A DNA stretch of 64,000 nt from Ensifer adhaerens (GCF_013283195.1 NZ_JABEKT010000001.1:2080509-2144508); one strand, 5' to 3'. Counted from the first letter of the stretch, positions 18,287-26,584 are shown. Numbers and translations are program-made. The notes: generated by a model not told the origin, from the sequence alone.

Positions 18287-19729
18287 ATGGATGCGCGTAC
18301 CGAAACACGGCAGGTTCCGCTGTGTGTCGACCTGGACGGCACATTGCTGGCCGCCGATACGCTATGGGAAGGCGCCGCGATCATTCTGCTGCGCAACCCG
18401 CTGATGCTTGTGCCGATGCTCATGTGGTTGTGGCAGGGCAAGGCACGCCTGAAACATGAGGTTGCCCTGCGCTCGGGCCGAAAGGCGGAGGACTGGCCGT
18501 ACCGCCAGGCCGTCCTGGACCGCCTGTCGGCCGAACGTGCCGACGGACGCGAGATTGTGCTGGTGACCGGCGCGGCAGCTTCCGTCGCCCAGGACGTCAC
18601 AGCACATGTTGGCCTCTTTGCGTCGATCATGCATTCATCAGAGACACTCAACATGACGAGCAGCCGGAAGCGTGACGCGCTGGTCGAACGCTTCGGCAAA
18701 GGCGGTTTCGACTATATGGGCAACAGCCGCGACGACATCGCGGTTTTCGAAGTTGCGCGCCGGGCGATCGTCGTGGCACCCGATGCGGCCGCCGAGAAAT
18801 GGCGCCGCAACCACGACGCCGAGAAGCTCGACACCGGCAAGGTCAGCATGCTTGCCCCGCTGAAGTCGATCCGGGTTCATCAGTGGGCGAAGAACGTGCT
18901 GATCGGCGTGCCGATGATCCTCAATCACGAAGTGCTGCATCTCGATGCGCTGCTGAGCGTCACAATTGCATTCTTCGCGTTCAGCTTCCTCGCCTCCGCT
19001 GTCTACGTGATCAACGATCTGTCCGATCTCGCGAACGACCGGCGGCACGCAAAGAAGCGCAACCGGCCGCTGGCCAGCGGTCAGATGTCGGTGCCGACAG
19101 CATTGATGCTGGCAGTCTGCCTGATCCTCGCCTCGGTTTCGCTGACCTTTCTGCTTCCCTGGAAATTTGCCTGCGTACTCGCTTTTTATGCCTGCGCGAC
19201 GACGGCTTACACCTTCGTGCTCAAGCGCAAGCTTCTCGTCGACGTCTTCACGCTCGCCGGCCTCTATACCACCCGTATCGTCGCCGGCGCCGCTGCGACC
19301 GGAACGGAGCTCTCCTTCTGGCTGGTGTCCTTTGCGATCTTCTTCTTCCTGAGCCTGGCGCTGGTGAAGCGCTACGTTGAACTGCATGAATTCGACGACA
19401 AGGATGGTGGCGCCGTTCCTGGCCGTGGTTACCTCGCGGTCGATTTCGAAATGGTCGGGCAGGCAGGCGTGGCCTCAGCCTTCACCTCGGCCCTGGTGCT
19501 TGCGCTCTATGTGCACAGCAAGGAACTGCAGGAAATGTATACGACGCCGTGGGCGTTGTGGCCGCTCTGCCCGCTGGTGCTCTATATGCTGTTGCGAATC
19601 TGGATGCTTGCACGTCGTGGCATGCTGCACGAGGATCCTGTCGTTTTCATCATGCGCGACTGGCGCAGCCAGCTGACCATGCTGGTCGGGGCGTTACTCA
19701 TCCTTTTCGGAGCTGTCGGGCCGCAATGA
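18287..19729 (+). CDS. HAD phosphatase-UbiA phosphoribosyltransferase fusion (DPPR synthase-like)
   Basis: A 480-residue two-domain protein. Residues 1 to about 185 form a HAD phosphatase: DLDGT with Asp15 and Asp17, the VLVTGAAAS motif II near 91-99, and GNSRDD near 145-150. Residues about 190-480 form a UbiA prenyltransferase with multiple membrane helices and the motif N-D-x2-D-x3-D-x5-K-x2-RP (Asn243, Asp244, Asp247, Asp251, Lys257, Arg260). IRVHQWAKNVLIG matches the start of Rv3806c-type 5-phospho-ribose-1-diphosphate:decaprenyl-phosphate phosphoribosyltransferases. The predicted pair of steps is transfer of phosphoribose to a polyprenyl phosphate, then removal of the 5-phosphate by the fused HAD. 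The gene opens a five-gene operon; its stop overlaps the next start (ATGA). Confidence 0.88.
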   Translation: MDARTETRQVPLCVDLDGTLLAADTLWEGAAIILLRNPLMLVPMLMWLWQGKARLKHEVALRSGRKAEDWPYRQAVLDRLSAERADGREIVLVTGAAASVAQDVTAHVGLFASIMHSSETLNMTSSRKRDALVERFGKGGFDYMGNSRDDIAVFEVARRAIVVAPDAAAEKWRRNHDAEKLDTGKVSMLAPLKSIRVHQWAKNVLIGVPMILNHEVLHLDALLSVTIAFFAFSFLASAVYVINDLSDLANDRRHAKKRNRPLASGQMSVPTALMLAVCLILASVSLTFLLPWKFACVLAFYACATTAYTFVLKRKLLVDVFTLAGLYTTRIVAGAAATGTELSFWLVSFAIFFFLSLALVKRYVELHEFDDKDGGAVPGRGYLAVDFEMVGQAGVASAFTSALVLALYVHSKELQEMYTTPWALWPLCPLVLYMLLRIWMLARRGMLHEDPVVFIMRDWRSQLTMLVGALLILFGAVGPQ

Positions 19730-21048
19730 ACACGCAAGATTACGAAAGCTGGGGCCGGCTCGATCGCCGGCCGCGGCAGGGCATTTCGCCGGACGACTAC
19801 GAAGATCGCATAGGTTCGATCGAGCCGGAGACGTTCCTCCCGTTCGGCAACGGTCGCAGCTATGGCGACAGCTGCCACAACGATCTGGGCGTACTGATCG
19901 ACAATCGCCGCCACGCCCGCATACTCGCGTTCGACCCCGGCACCGGCATGATGACCTGCGAGGCGGGCATTACCCTTGGCGACGTTCTTGCACGTGCCAT
20001 TCCCCATCGTTTCTTTCTTCCGGTGACGCCCGGCACGGCTTTCGTCACGATCGGCGGCGCGCTTGCCAACGATGTTCACGGCAAGAACCATCATGCGCGG
20101 GGAACCTTCGGCAATCACGTCACCGGCTTCACGCTTTTGCGGTCCAATGGCGAACGCTTGACCTGCACGCCACAGGAAAGCCCGGAGCTGTTTGCAGCCA
20201 CGATCGGCGGCATGGGGCTGACCGGTTTGATCCTGACCGTGAGCCTTCGTCTCAACAAAGTGCCGTCGCCACATGTTCAGCAGCACGCCATTCGTTTCAA
20301 CAGTCTCGACGAATACTTCGGTCTGGTCGACGGCGTCGACGAGGAGCATGAATACTCCGTCGCCTGGATCGACCAGCTTGCAACCGGACGGCGCATGGGC
20401 CGTGGGGTCCTGCTCGCCGGGGATCATGCGGATGGCTCGTGCGAGTTTCCGGACATGCCGAAAGGCATGAAACTCTCGGTGCCGTTCTCGCCACCTTTCA
20501 ACCTTCTCAACTTCGCGACGCTCAAGGCGTTCAACGAATACTATTTCCGCAAGGAGAAGCCGGGCGAAACCGTTTCGACGGTGCCGTGGACGTCCTACTT
20601 CTATCCGCTCGATGCCATCGGCGCGTGGAACAGGCTTTACGGTCCCAAGGGGCTCTATCAGCACCAGAGCGTCTACCCTACCGAGAATGCCCGGGAAATC
20701 ACTGCGATCCTGATGGACACCGCGCGTCGTGCCGGACATGCATCCTTCCTCACGGTGTTGAAGCGCTTTGGGGACGTCGCCTCGCGCGGCCTGCTGTCGT
20801 TTCCCCGGCCTGGTTTTACCTTGACGCTCGACTTCGCCAATCAGGGTGAACGGACGGTAAAGCTGCTGGACCGCTTGGACGCGATCGTTGTCGAAGCCGG
20901 GGGCGCGATCAATCCTTACAAGGATGCGCGCATGAGCTCACAAGTCTTTGAAAAGTCTTTCACTTCTTGGCGATCGCTCGAGGCGTTGCGCGATCCGGCG
21001 CTGACGTCGAACTTCTGGCGCCGCACCGCGTTGGCTTTGTCAAAATGA
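19726..21048 (+). CDS. DprE1-like FAD-linked oxidase (polyprenylphosphoryl-ribose oxidase)
   Basis: A 440-residue FAD-dependent oxidase of the vanillyl-alcohol oxidase fold. The FAD-binding part includes PFGNGRSYGDSC (40-50), PVTPGTAFVTIGG (99-111) and NDVHGKNHHARGTFGNHV (115-132), which closely matches mycobacterial DprE1. The C-terminal substrate domain has LKRFG (345-349), SFPRPGFTLTLDF (358-370) and the conserved Lys399 in NPYKDAR. DprE1 oxidises the 2'-hydroxyl of decaprenylphosphoryl-ribose to a ketone. By my recollected alignment the DprE1 cysteine attacked by benzothiazinones corresponds here to Thr367. Start overlaps the UbiA stop. The usual partner reductase DprE2 is not recognisable next to it. 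Confidence 0.85.
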   Translation: MNTQDYESWGRLDRRPRQGISPDDYEDRIGSIEPETFLPFGNGRSYGDSCHNDLGVLIDNRRHARILAFDPGTGMMTCEAGITLGDVLARAIPHRFFLPVTPGTAFVTIGGALANDVHGKNHHARGTFGNHVTGFTLLRSNGERLTCTPQESPELFAATIGGMGLTGLILTVSLRLNKVPSPHVQQHAIRFNSLDEYFGLVDGVDEEHEYSVAWIDQLATGRRMGRGVLLAGDHADGSCEFPDMPKGMKLSVPFSPPFNLLNFATLKAFNEYYFRKEKPGETVSTVPWTSYFYPLDAIGAWNRLYGPKGLYQHQSVYPTENAREITAILMDTARRAGHASFLTVLKRFGDVASRGLLSFPRPGFTLTLDFANQGERTVKLLDRLDAIVVEAGGAINPYKDARMSSQVFEKSFTSWRSLEALRDPALTSNFWRRTALALSK

Positions 21049-21141
21049 GAATGCGGACAAATTTATTAAATTAAATGCGCGAACTTCACGGAATATGCGC
21101 CTCTTGCGTGTAGTTCATTTCCCGGGACTGGGAGTAAAACT
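21049..21141. other. AT-rich 93-nt spacer inside the lipid-linked sugar operon
   Basis: Unlike the other junctions of the operon, which overlap or nearly touch, the DprE1-like and small membrane protein genes are separated by 93 nt, including ATTTATTAAATTAAATG. It could hold a secondary promoter or processing site. No hairpin with a T-run is seen. Confidence 0.35.
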
Positions 21142-21582
21142 ATGAAATATATTCCATTCATTCTCTTCACTGTGCTGACCAATGCGGCCGCACAGCTGAT
21201 GCTGAAGCAGGGCATGATGTCGCTCGGGCCGATCTCGATGACGGCAGAGACGGCGATCGTTCGCCTGTTCCAGATCGTTTTCAATCCATGGGTCTTTGCG
21301 GGGCTCGCGACCTTCGTCATCTCCATGGCATCGCATCTCTACGTGCTGTCGAAGGTGGAGCTTTCCTTCGCCTATCCGTTCCTGAGCCTGGCCTACGTGG
21401 CGGTCGCGATCTTCGCCTACTTTGTTTTCCGCGAGGATCTCAATGCCTGGCGCATCGCCGGCATCGCGCTCATCTGCGTCGGAACGGTCCTGATCGCCCA
21501 GTCGGGCATGTCTTCCCATAGCGACGAAACGCCGGCCGATGCGGCTGGAGCAAGAACAGCAGATTTCGGGAGCAAGTCATGA
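21142..21582 (+). CDS. Small multidrug resistance/EamA-like membrane protein (ArnF-like)
   Basis: A 146-residue four-helix membrane protein of the SMR/EamA superfamily. The N-terminus YIPFILFTVLTNAAAQLMLKQGM has the typical first helix with a polar residue, and the helices near residues 50-70, 75-95 and 100-118 contain ELSFAYPFLSLAYVAVAIFAYFVFREDL and a G-I-A-L-I-C-V-G-T-V-L end, as in ArnE/ArnF and other lipid-linked sugar flippase subunits. The C-terminal 25 residues are polar. Its placement between sugar-modifying genes favours a transport or flipping role over drug export. Its stop overlaps the SDR start (ATGA). Confidence 0.75.
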   Translation: MKYIPFILFTVLTNAAAQLMLKQGMMSLGPISMTAETAIVRLFQIVFNPWVFAGLATFVISMASHLYVLSKVELSFAYPFLSLAYVAVAIFAYFVFREDLNAWRIAGIALICVGTVLIAQSGMSSHSDETPADAAGARTADFGSKS

Positions 21583-22589
21583 AGCATATTATCTTTGGTG
21601 GCGACGGGTTCGTCGGGCGGCATCTGGCGCAGCGCCTCGTTCAGGACGGCGAAGATGTCGTCGTCGCCGATATCGTCAAATCCGATCTGCCGCACTACAG
21701 CCGCGCGCGCTTCGTCCATTGCGACGTGACGCAGGTGAGCGATGTGCTGAAGGTCGGCATCGGTCCGGACGACATGGTCTACAACATGGCGGCCAAGATG
21801 CTGTCGCCGTTGCAGATCCGCTCGAAGCGTTGGGATTTCTTCTGGCCGGTCAACTACTACGGCGCCGAGAACATCATGAAGGCCATGGGTGTAGCGAACG
21901 CCTCGCGCCTCGTTCAGTTCACCACCGACATGATCTATGGCCACACGGTTCAGTCACCGCAGACCGAGGACCATCCCGCAAAGCCGCTCGGCGAGTACGG
22001 AAAGTCGAAGTGGGCGACAGAACAACTGGCCGTGCAATGGCGCAAGCAGGGCATGAGCATCTCGATCTTCCGCCCGCGCCTGATCATCGGCCCCGGTCGT
22101 CTCGGCATTCTCGAAAAACTGTTCAAGCTGATCGACATGAACCTGCCGGTGCCGATGATCGGTTCTGGCAAGGTGCCATACCAGTTCATCTCGGTGTTCG
22201 ATTGCGCCGAAGCGGCGCGGCTTGCCTGGAAAGGCGGTGTGCCCAATGAGGCCTACAACCTCGGCTCCGACAATCCGCCATCGGTTCGCGAACTGCTCGG
22301 CAACCTGATCAAGCACGCCGGCTCAAAGTCCTTCCTGCTGCCGACGCCTGCCTTTGCGGTCAAGCAGACGCTTGCACTCTTCGATCTGATCAACAAACCG
22401 ATCATGGATCCGGAGCAGTACCTGATTGCCGACGAACTGTGCGTGCGCGAGACGGGCAAGCTGAAGCATCAGCTCGGCTGGCGGCCGGAGTTCAACGACG
22501 GCGATATGCTGGTTGCCGCCTATGACGAATATCGGGCCAAGAAGTCCGGTGCCACGATGCAAAACGCCGCTGCCGTACCGGCCGAGTGA
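21579..22589 (+). CDS. Extended SDR, NAD-dependent epimerase/dehydratase family
   Basis: A 336-residue extended short-chain dehydrogenase. The Rossmann motif GGDGFVG is at residues 7-13, the DV/NMAAK segment near 65, and the catalytic YGKSK (Tyr-x3-Lys) near 144-148, followed by the substrate-binding FRPRLIIGPGR and GSGKVPYQF. The fold is that of UDP-sugar epimerases and dehydratases, not the short classical DprE2 reductase of mycobacteria. Possible roles are reduction or epimerisation of a 2-keto pentose or an unrelated nucleotide sugar. The gene overlaps the membrane protein stop and ends just before the aminotransferase. Confidence 0.82.
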   Translation: MKHIIFGGDGFVGRHLAQRLVQDGEDVVVADIVKSDLPHYSRARFVHCDVTQVSDVLKVGIGPDDMVYNMAAKMLSPLQIRSKRWDFFWPVNYYGAENIMKAMGVANASRLVQFTTDMIYGHTVQSPQTEDHPAKPLGEYGKSKWATEQLAVQWRKQGMSISIFRPRLIIGPGRLGILEKLFKLIDMNLPVPMIGSGKVPYQFISVFDCAEAARLAWKGGVPNEAYNLGSDNPPSVRELLGNLIKHAGSKSFLLPTPAFAVKQTLALFDLINKPIMDPEQYLIADELCVRETGKLKHQLGWRPEFNDGDMLVAAYDEYRAKKSGATMQNAAAVPAE

Positions 22590-22600
22590 GGGGAATGACC

Positions 22601-24055
22601 ATGCTGGATAGACCGAACCGCACAGCCGTCTCGGCACCGTCGCAAGAAGGTGGCGTCGCAAGGCCAAACCTGCTCACGGTCGAGCAGGCGAAAGCCATGT
22701 CGATCGGCGATATCACCACGGCCTTCAAGGACCACCTCAATCCAGGCCAGTTGCACTTCATGAAGCTGCTCGGTTTTCACAAGGTGAAGATCGAAAGCGC
22801 CGAGGGCATGTATTACACCGACCAGAACGGCCGGAAGATCCTCGATTTCTTCGGCGGCTTCGGCTCGCTGGCCTTTGGCCACAACCACCCGCGCATTCTC
22901 GAAGCGCGTCAGAAGTTCCAGGACGAGAAGCGCCACGAGATCGCCATCGCCTTCATGTCGCAATATGCCGCAGCGCTCGCCAAGAACATCGCAGCCTGCT
23001 CGCCCGGTGACCTCGATATGGTCTTCCTCGGGTCGTCCGGTTCCGAGGCGATGGAGGCAGCGATCAAGCTTGCCGAACGCGCCGCCGGCCCGAAGCGACC
23101 GAAGGTCGTCTATGCGGAAAATTCTTTCCACGGCAAGACCAAGGGGGTGCTTGCCATCACCGACGGGCAACTCTACCGCGCCGATTTCAAGCTCACTGAC
23201 AACACGGTGCGTGTTCCCTTCGCTGATATCGCGGCCGTGGAGAAAGCCTTCCAGTCCGATCCGGAGATCGGGGTGATCGTGCTGGAGACCATCCAGGGCG
23301 GCGGCGGCATCATCCAGGCACCGGCCGAATACTGGCAGCAGCTTCGCGCTCTGTGCGATCGCTATGGCGTTCTGTGGGTCGCGGACGAAGTGCAATGCGG
23401 TTATGGCCGCTCGGGCCGCTTCTATGCCTTCGAGCACTACGGCGTCGTGCCTGACGTTACCGCTCTCGCCAAGTCGCTCGGCGCTGGCAAGGCGGCGGTT
23501 GGCGCGATGATCGCGCGGCGCGAAGTCTACATGAAAGCCTATGGCACATCGAAGACGGCGATGATCCACGCCATGGCGACGTTCGGCGGCATGGGTGAAG
23601 CCTGCGTCACAGCGATCGAGGGCATCAACGTGCTCTACGACGATCATCTGATCGATCGCGCCGCCGACAGCGGCGACTATCTGCTTGAGCGTCTGCAGGC
23701 GTTGAAGGAGAAGTATCCGAAGATCATCAAGGATGTGCGCGGCAAGGGCCTGATGGTTGGCCTGGAGTTCCAGGATTTCAGTCAGACATTGCCGATGGTA
23801 CTGCGTCCCGTGGTTTCCGTGCTCGACGACAAGCTGAAGGGATCGCTCTCGGGCTTCATCGGCGCCTTGCTTCTGCGCGACTACGATGTGCTTGTCGCGT
23901 TTACCGAATACAATCGCAACGTCATCCGCCTTGAGCCGCCGCTGATCTGCGAACGTTCTCATGTCGACCAGTTCATTGCCGCGCTCGACGCGCTCCTGGG
24001 CCGTGGGATCGTGCGTATCGTCAAGGACTTCGTCGGCAGTCAGATCGGCAGCTGA
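22601..24055 (+). CDS. Class III PLP-dependent aminotransferase
   Basis: A 484-residue aminotransferase of the acetylornithine/GABA/putrescine class. PLP-binding hallmarks are SSGSEA (145-150), ADEVQCGYGRSG (261-272) with Asp262, and LAKSLGAGKAAVGA with the Schiff-base Lys291. The N-terminal DHLNPGQLHFMKLLGFHKVKIESAEG and the C-terminal YNRNVIRLEPPL resemble putrescine/lysine-type members. Class III enzymes normally aminate a terminal aldehyde; HpnO of hopanoid synthesis is a precedent for a lipid-linked pentose-derived substrate. The ATG at 22601 follows GAGGGG by seven bases and is preferred over ATG 22595 or GTG 22586. It is the last gene of the five-gene operon. Confidence 0.85.
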   Translation: MLDRPNRTAVSAPSQEGGVARPNLLTVEQAKAMSIGDITTAFKDHLNPGQLHFMKLLGFHKVKIESAEGMYYTDQNGRKILDFFGGFGSLAFGHNHPRILEARQKFQDEKRHEIAIAFMSQYAAALAKNIAACSPGDLDMVFLGSSGSEAMEAAIKLAERAAGPKRPKVVYAENSFHGKTKGVLAITDGQLYRADFKLTDNTVRVPFADIAAVEKAFQSDPEIGVIVLETIQGGGGIIQAPAEYWQQLRALCDRYGVLWVADEVQCGYGRSGRFYAFEHYGVVPDVTALAKSLGAGKAAVGAMIARREVYMKAYGTSKTAMIHAMATFGGMGEACVTAIEGINVLYDDHLIDRAADSGDYLLERLQALKEKYPKIIKDVRGKGLMVGLEFQDFSQTLPMVLRPVVSVLDDKLKGSLSGFIGALLLRDYDVLVAFTEYNRNVIRLEPPLICERSHVDQFIAALDALLGRGIVRIVKDFVGSQIGS

Positions 24056-24076
24056 TAGCGTTCGCAATCGATTGAG

Positions 24077-24108
24077 AGGGGGCAGGGCGCTTAGTGCTTC
24101 TGCCCCTT
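24077..24108 (+). terminator. Hairpin at the end of the five-gene operon
   Basis: AGGGGGCAG (24077-24085) pairs with CTGCCCCTT (24100-24108), one G-T pair included, followed by TATGTT. It overlaps the 3' end of the YceI gene on the other strand, so it may serve both. Confidence 0.5.
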
Positions 24109-24693
24109 TATGTTCATGTCGAATTCGACGACGTTGGAATAGATCGGTGTGCCGACGTCCATGCCGTAGGGCGAGCGAAAGATGCTGCCCCGGATCATGA
24201 ACGAGATCGAGCGGCTGTTCCAGTCCGTCAGCTTTACCGAGAAACGTTCCTTCCGGGTTTTGCCGCGCGCGGTCAGGGTGCCTTCGACAGCGGCTGAGTC
24301 AGGGCCGGTCTGCGTGATGCTGGTCGACCGGAAGGTGACGGTGCGGTAGGTTGCGCTGTCGAAGACTGCGCTCGACTTCAGAAAGTCTTCGACGCGGCTT
24401 TCTCCCGTCTCGACACTTTCGGGATAGAGCGTGAACTCGACTGACGAGCGGCTGATATTGTTGCCGTCTATGCGAAAATTGCCTGAGAATTTGCCGAAGT
24501 CGCCGACAATGCCGCCGCCACCGACTTGGGCGACGGAAAAATGAACGCGTGACGCCCCGGTAATGCCGTAGTTGCCGGCAGCGTCCTGGAGTTGCGGGGC
24601 ACTGGCTCTGGCAATACCTGGTCCAGACGCGCTCGTGAGCACGATACAAAGTGCCAATGCTGCTGGCGATGGTTTCGATTTCTGCATGATCAT
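24091..24693 (-). CDS. YceI family periplasmic protein
   Basis: A 200-residue member of the YceI family, small secreted lipocalin-like barrels that bind isoprenoid chains. A signal peptide is visible at the start (ALALCIVLTSASGPGIARA), then the family core VHFSVAQVGGGGIVGDFGKFSGNFRIDG, a SVEFTLYPESVETGES strand and a final YGMDVGTPIYSNVVEFDMN. The ribosome site is GAGG nine bases before the ATG at 24693. The cytochrome b561 gene upstream ends 3 nt before it; YceI and b561 genes are often paired, suggesting a shared redox or quinone-related role. Confidence 0.88.
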   Translation of the reverse strand: MIMQKSKPSPAALALCIVLTSASGPGIARASAPQLQDAAGNYGITGASRVHFSVAQVGGGGIVGDFGKFSGNFRIDGNNISRSSVEFTLYPESVETGESRVEDFLKSSAVFDSATYRTVTFRSTSITQTGPDSAAVEGTLTARGKTRKERFSVKLTDWNSRSISFMIRGSIFRSPYGMDVGTPIYSNVVEFDMNIKGQKH

Positions 24694-24696
24694 GGG

Positions 24697-25311
24697 TTAT
24701 TTCCTCTTGGCAACCAGGGGCGCGCCGCTGGCTTTCTCGATTTCGCCGTGACGCCGCTGCCGCAACGTCAACATGCGGGCCAGAACCTCATCGCGCCTGA
24801 TGATGTGGTGGTAGAGAGCGGCCAGGGCGTGGACGAGGACGAGGGTGAGCATCACGTAGGCCAGGATCGCGTGCGTTGACGTCCAGACGGTCTCGGCCGC
24901 CTCTGATTTCGCCATCGGCAGATGCGGGATGACGAACCAGTCGAAATAGAAGCTCGGAATGTTCAGGGTCGATGTCGACGCGACCGCCCAGCCGGCAAGG
25001 GGCACCGCCAAGGTGAGAACGATCAGCACAACATGCGTTGTTGCCGATGCCTGCCGTTCAAGTGGCGAAAGGCCCGCGGTCGCCTCTGGTTTCCGCTCCA
25101 GGAGATGCCAGGCGGCCCGAAGCGCCGCGAGAGCAAGCACGGTAAATCCGAACGATTTGTGCCATTGGTAGAGTGAGAATTGCAACGCCGGATCCAGCGA
25201 TAGTCTTCGCATGGCGAAGCCGAGCGCGATCAGGCCAAGGATCAAGGCGGCGATCGCCCAATGGAGGACGATCGTCACCCAGCCGAATGTCGATCTGCTG
25301 TTTCGCAGCAT
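24697..25311 (-). CDS. Cytochrome b561 family membrane protein
   Basis: A 204-residue di-heme cytochrome b561 (CybB-type) with four transmembrane helices. Candidate heme-ligand histidines are in VLHWAIAAL (helix 1), YQWHKSFGF (helix 2), TTHVVLIVLTLAVPLAGWAVAS (helix 3) and STHAILAYVMLTLVLVHALAALYHH (helix 4). These proteins move electrons between quinones and periplasmic acceptors. It is the first gene of a likely two-gene operon with yceI; the periplasmic YceI partner is the usual neighbour. The C-terminus is basic and cytoplasmic. Confidence 0.88.
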   Translation of the reverse strand: MLRNSRSTFGWVTIVLHWAIAALILGLIALGFAMRRLSLDPALQFSLYQWHKSFGFTVLALAALRAAWHLLERKPEATAGLSPLERQASATTHVVLIVLTLAVPLAGWAVASTSTLNIPSFYFDWFVIPHLPMAKSEAAETVWTSTHAILAYVMLTLVLVHALAALYHHIIRRDEVLARMLTLRQRRHGEIEKASGAPLVAKRK

Positions 25312-25524
25312 GGCAAGCTCCCGCGATTTCAGACGAAGTCCAAGACTTCGCTCTGGTCGCTCGGATGGGACCCACAGGCCCTGGCTTTTATTCGCCGACG
25401 ATACCGTAAATCTGCGGGCCGTTTACGTTGATGCGCGCGAAAGACGCCTCATTTGCTTGTGATCAGGCCGCGGGCTGGCTGGTCTGGTCTCTGCAAAAAT
25501 CCAACCTATCGCGGAACATCAATC

Positions 25525-25971
25525 ATGACCGAGAATAAGCCGACACACCAGTTGATCCCACTTGAAAACGTGGTGTTGGACCACGCAAACGCCGGCATTG
25601 CACTGGGGACGGAGCGCCGGTTCGAGGACGCGCTCGAACAGTGGCGGCTGGCCGCGCAACTGGCGGACGCAAATTTCGAGGGGGAAGATCTCTATTATTG
25701 GGTCAAGGGTGGTTATGGCGCTGCGCTTCACGACGTCGGTCGTCACCGCGACAGCATCGCCGTTTCGAAGCTTGTTCGTGCGTGGACGCTTTCACTGCGC
25801 CAGCCGCTCGCATCGATGACCATTGCACGCTCTTACCTGGCACTCGGCGAGGCCGAGAACGCCTATCCCCATATCCAGGACGTCCACCGGTTGGTGGGTG
25901 ACGAGGTGTTCAATTTGTTCGACCGGCGGCACCTGGCGGAAATCCGCAGGGCGCTTGCGGTGAAGGCGTAA
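25525..25971 (+). CDS. Small helical TPR-like protein, unknown function
   Basis: A 148-residue soluble protein with no strong family match. Its helices fall in TPR-like pairs: LDHANAGIALGTERRFEDALEQWRLAAQLADA, then YWVKGGYGAALHDVGRHRDSIAVSKLVRAW, then IARSYLALGEAENAYPHIQDVHRLVG, each with the small-residue and Tyr/Ala spacing of a 34-residue repeat. It may be a scaffold or adaptor. The ATG at 25525 begins the alignable part. It converges with the TetR gene with almost no gap (2 nt). Confidence 0.6.
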   Translation: MTENKPTHQLIPLENVVLDHANAGIALGTERRFEDALEQWRLAAQLADANFEGEDLYYWVKGGYGAALHDVGRHRDSIAVSKLVRAWTLSLRQPLASMTIARSYLALGEAENAYPHIQDVHRLVGDEVFNLFDRRHLAEIRRALAVKA

Positions 25972-25972
25972 G

Positions 25973-26584
25973 TCAGGGTGCCCCGGTCATCTCCTGAAGC
26001 GCGATGCCGAGGTCGTCGGTCACGGTCTGCATCATGAGATTGCGGACGGCTGGCGGCGACAGCAGGGGCACCGGCAGCACCGCCATGCTGGAAAGGCCAA
26101 TACCGAGACCGAGGATCCGCCACGCGATCGTTTCCGACACGGCGCCTGTGCGGAATTCATCGGCTGCAATGCCATCCGCGATGATGTCACAGAGAAGGCG
26201 ATGCCAACAGGAAACGGCCTCAGCGTAAGCCTCTGCCAACGCGATGTCGGCCTGGGCCGCCCTCCATGCCTCCGCCCAGAAGCGCATGCCGTTCTCGCGC
26301 GCGTTGTCCGTGTGGTCGCTGACGAAGAGCTTGAGTGCCGACGTCGCTGCGAGCGTCGGCCTCATCTTCACGAATTCGGCCCGGGCCGCAGCCTCGTAAT
26401 GCTGGAAGGCCGCACATTTGAGTTCGCTTGCGGTCTTGAAGTGATGGTGGATGATGCCGTTTGCCGCTCCCATTTCGGCGGCTACCCGCCGTGTCGTCAT
26501 CCCGTCAAAGCCGTCCTTCAGCATGACGGCAATGGCCGCCGCGATGATCGCCTCACGCCGGGCGAGGCGGGTCATGTACACCAT
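25973..26584 (-). CDS. TetR/AcrR family transcriptional regulator
   Basis: A 203-residue TetR-type regulator. The N-terminal helix-turn-helix is clear: RREAIIAAAIAVMLKDGFDGMTTRRVAAEMGAANGIIHHHFKTASEL, followed by an all-helical ligand-binding domain. The recognition-helix region NGIIHHHF is close to BetI-like repressors, but choline/betaine genes are not present here. The ATG at 26584 follows CGGAG at good spacing. A perfect 8-bp inverted repeat lies about 55 nt upstream of this start, in the spacer shared with the divergent GNAT gene at 26739, so autoregulation and control of that gene are plausible. Confidence 0.88.
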   Translation of the reverse strand: MVYMTRLARREAIIAAAIAVMLKDGFDGMTTRRVAAEMGAANGIIHHHFKTASELKCAAFQHYEAAARAEFVKMRPTLAATSALKLFVSDHTDNARENGMRFWAEAWRAAQADIALAEAYAEAVSCWHRLLCDIIADGIAADEFRTGAVSETIAWRILGLGIGLSSMAVLPVPLLSPPAVRNLMMQTVTDDLGIALQEMTGAP

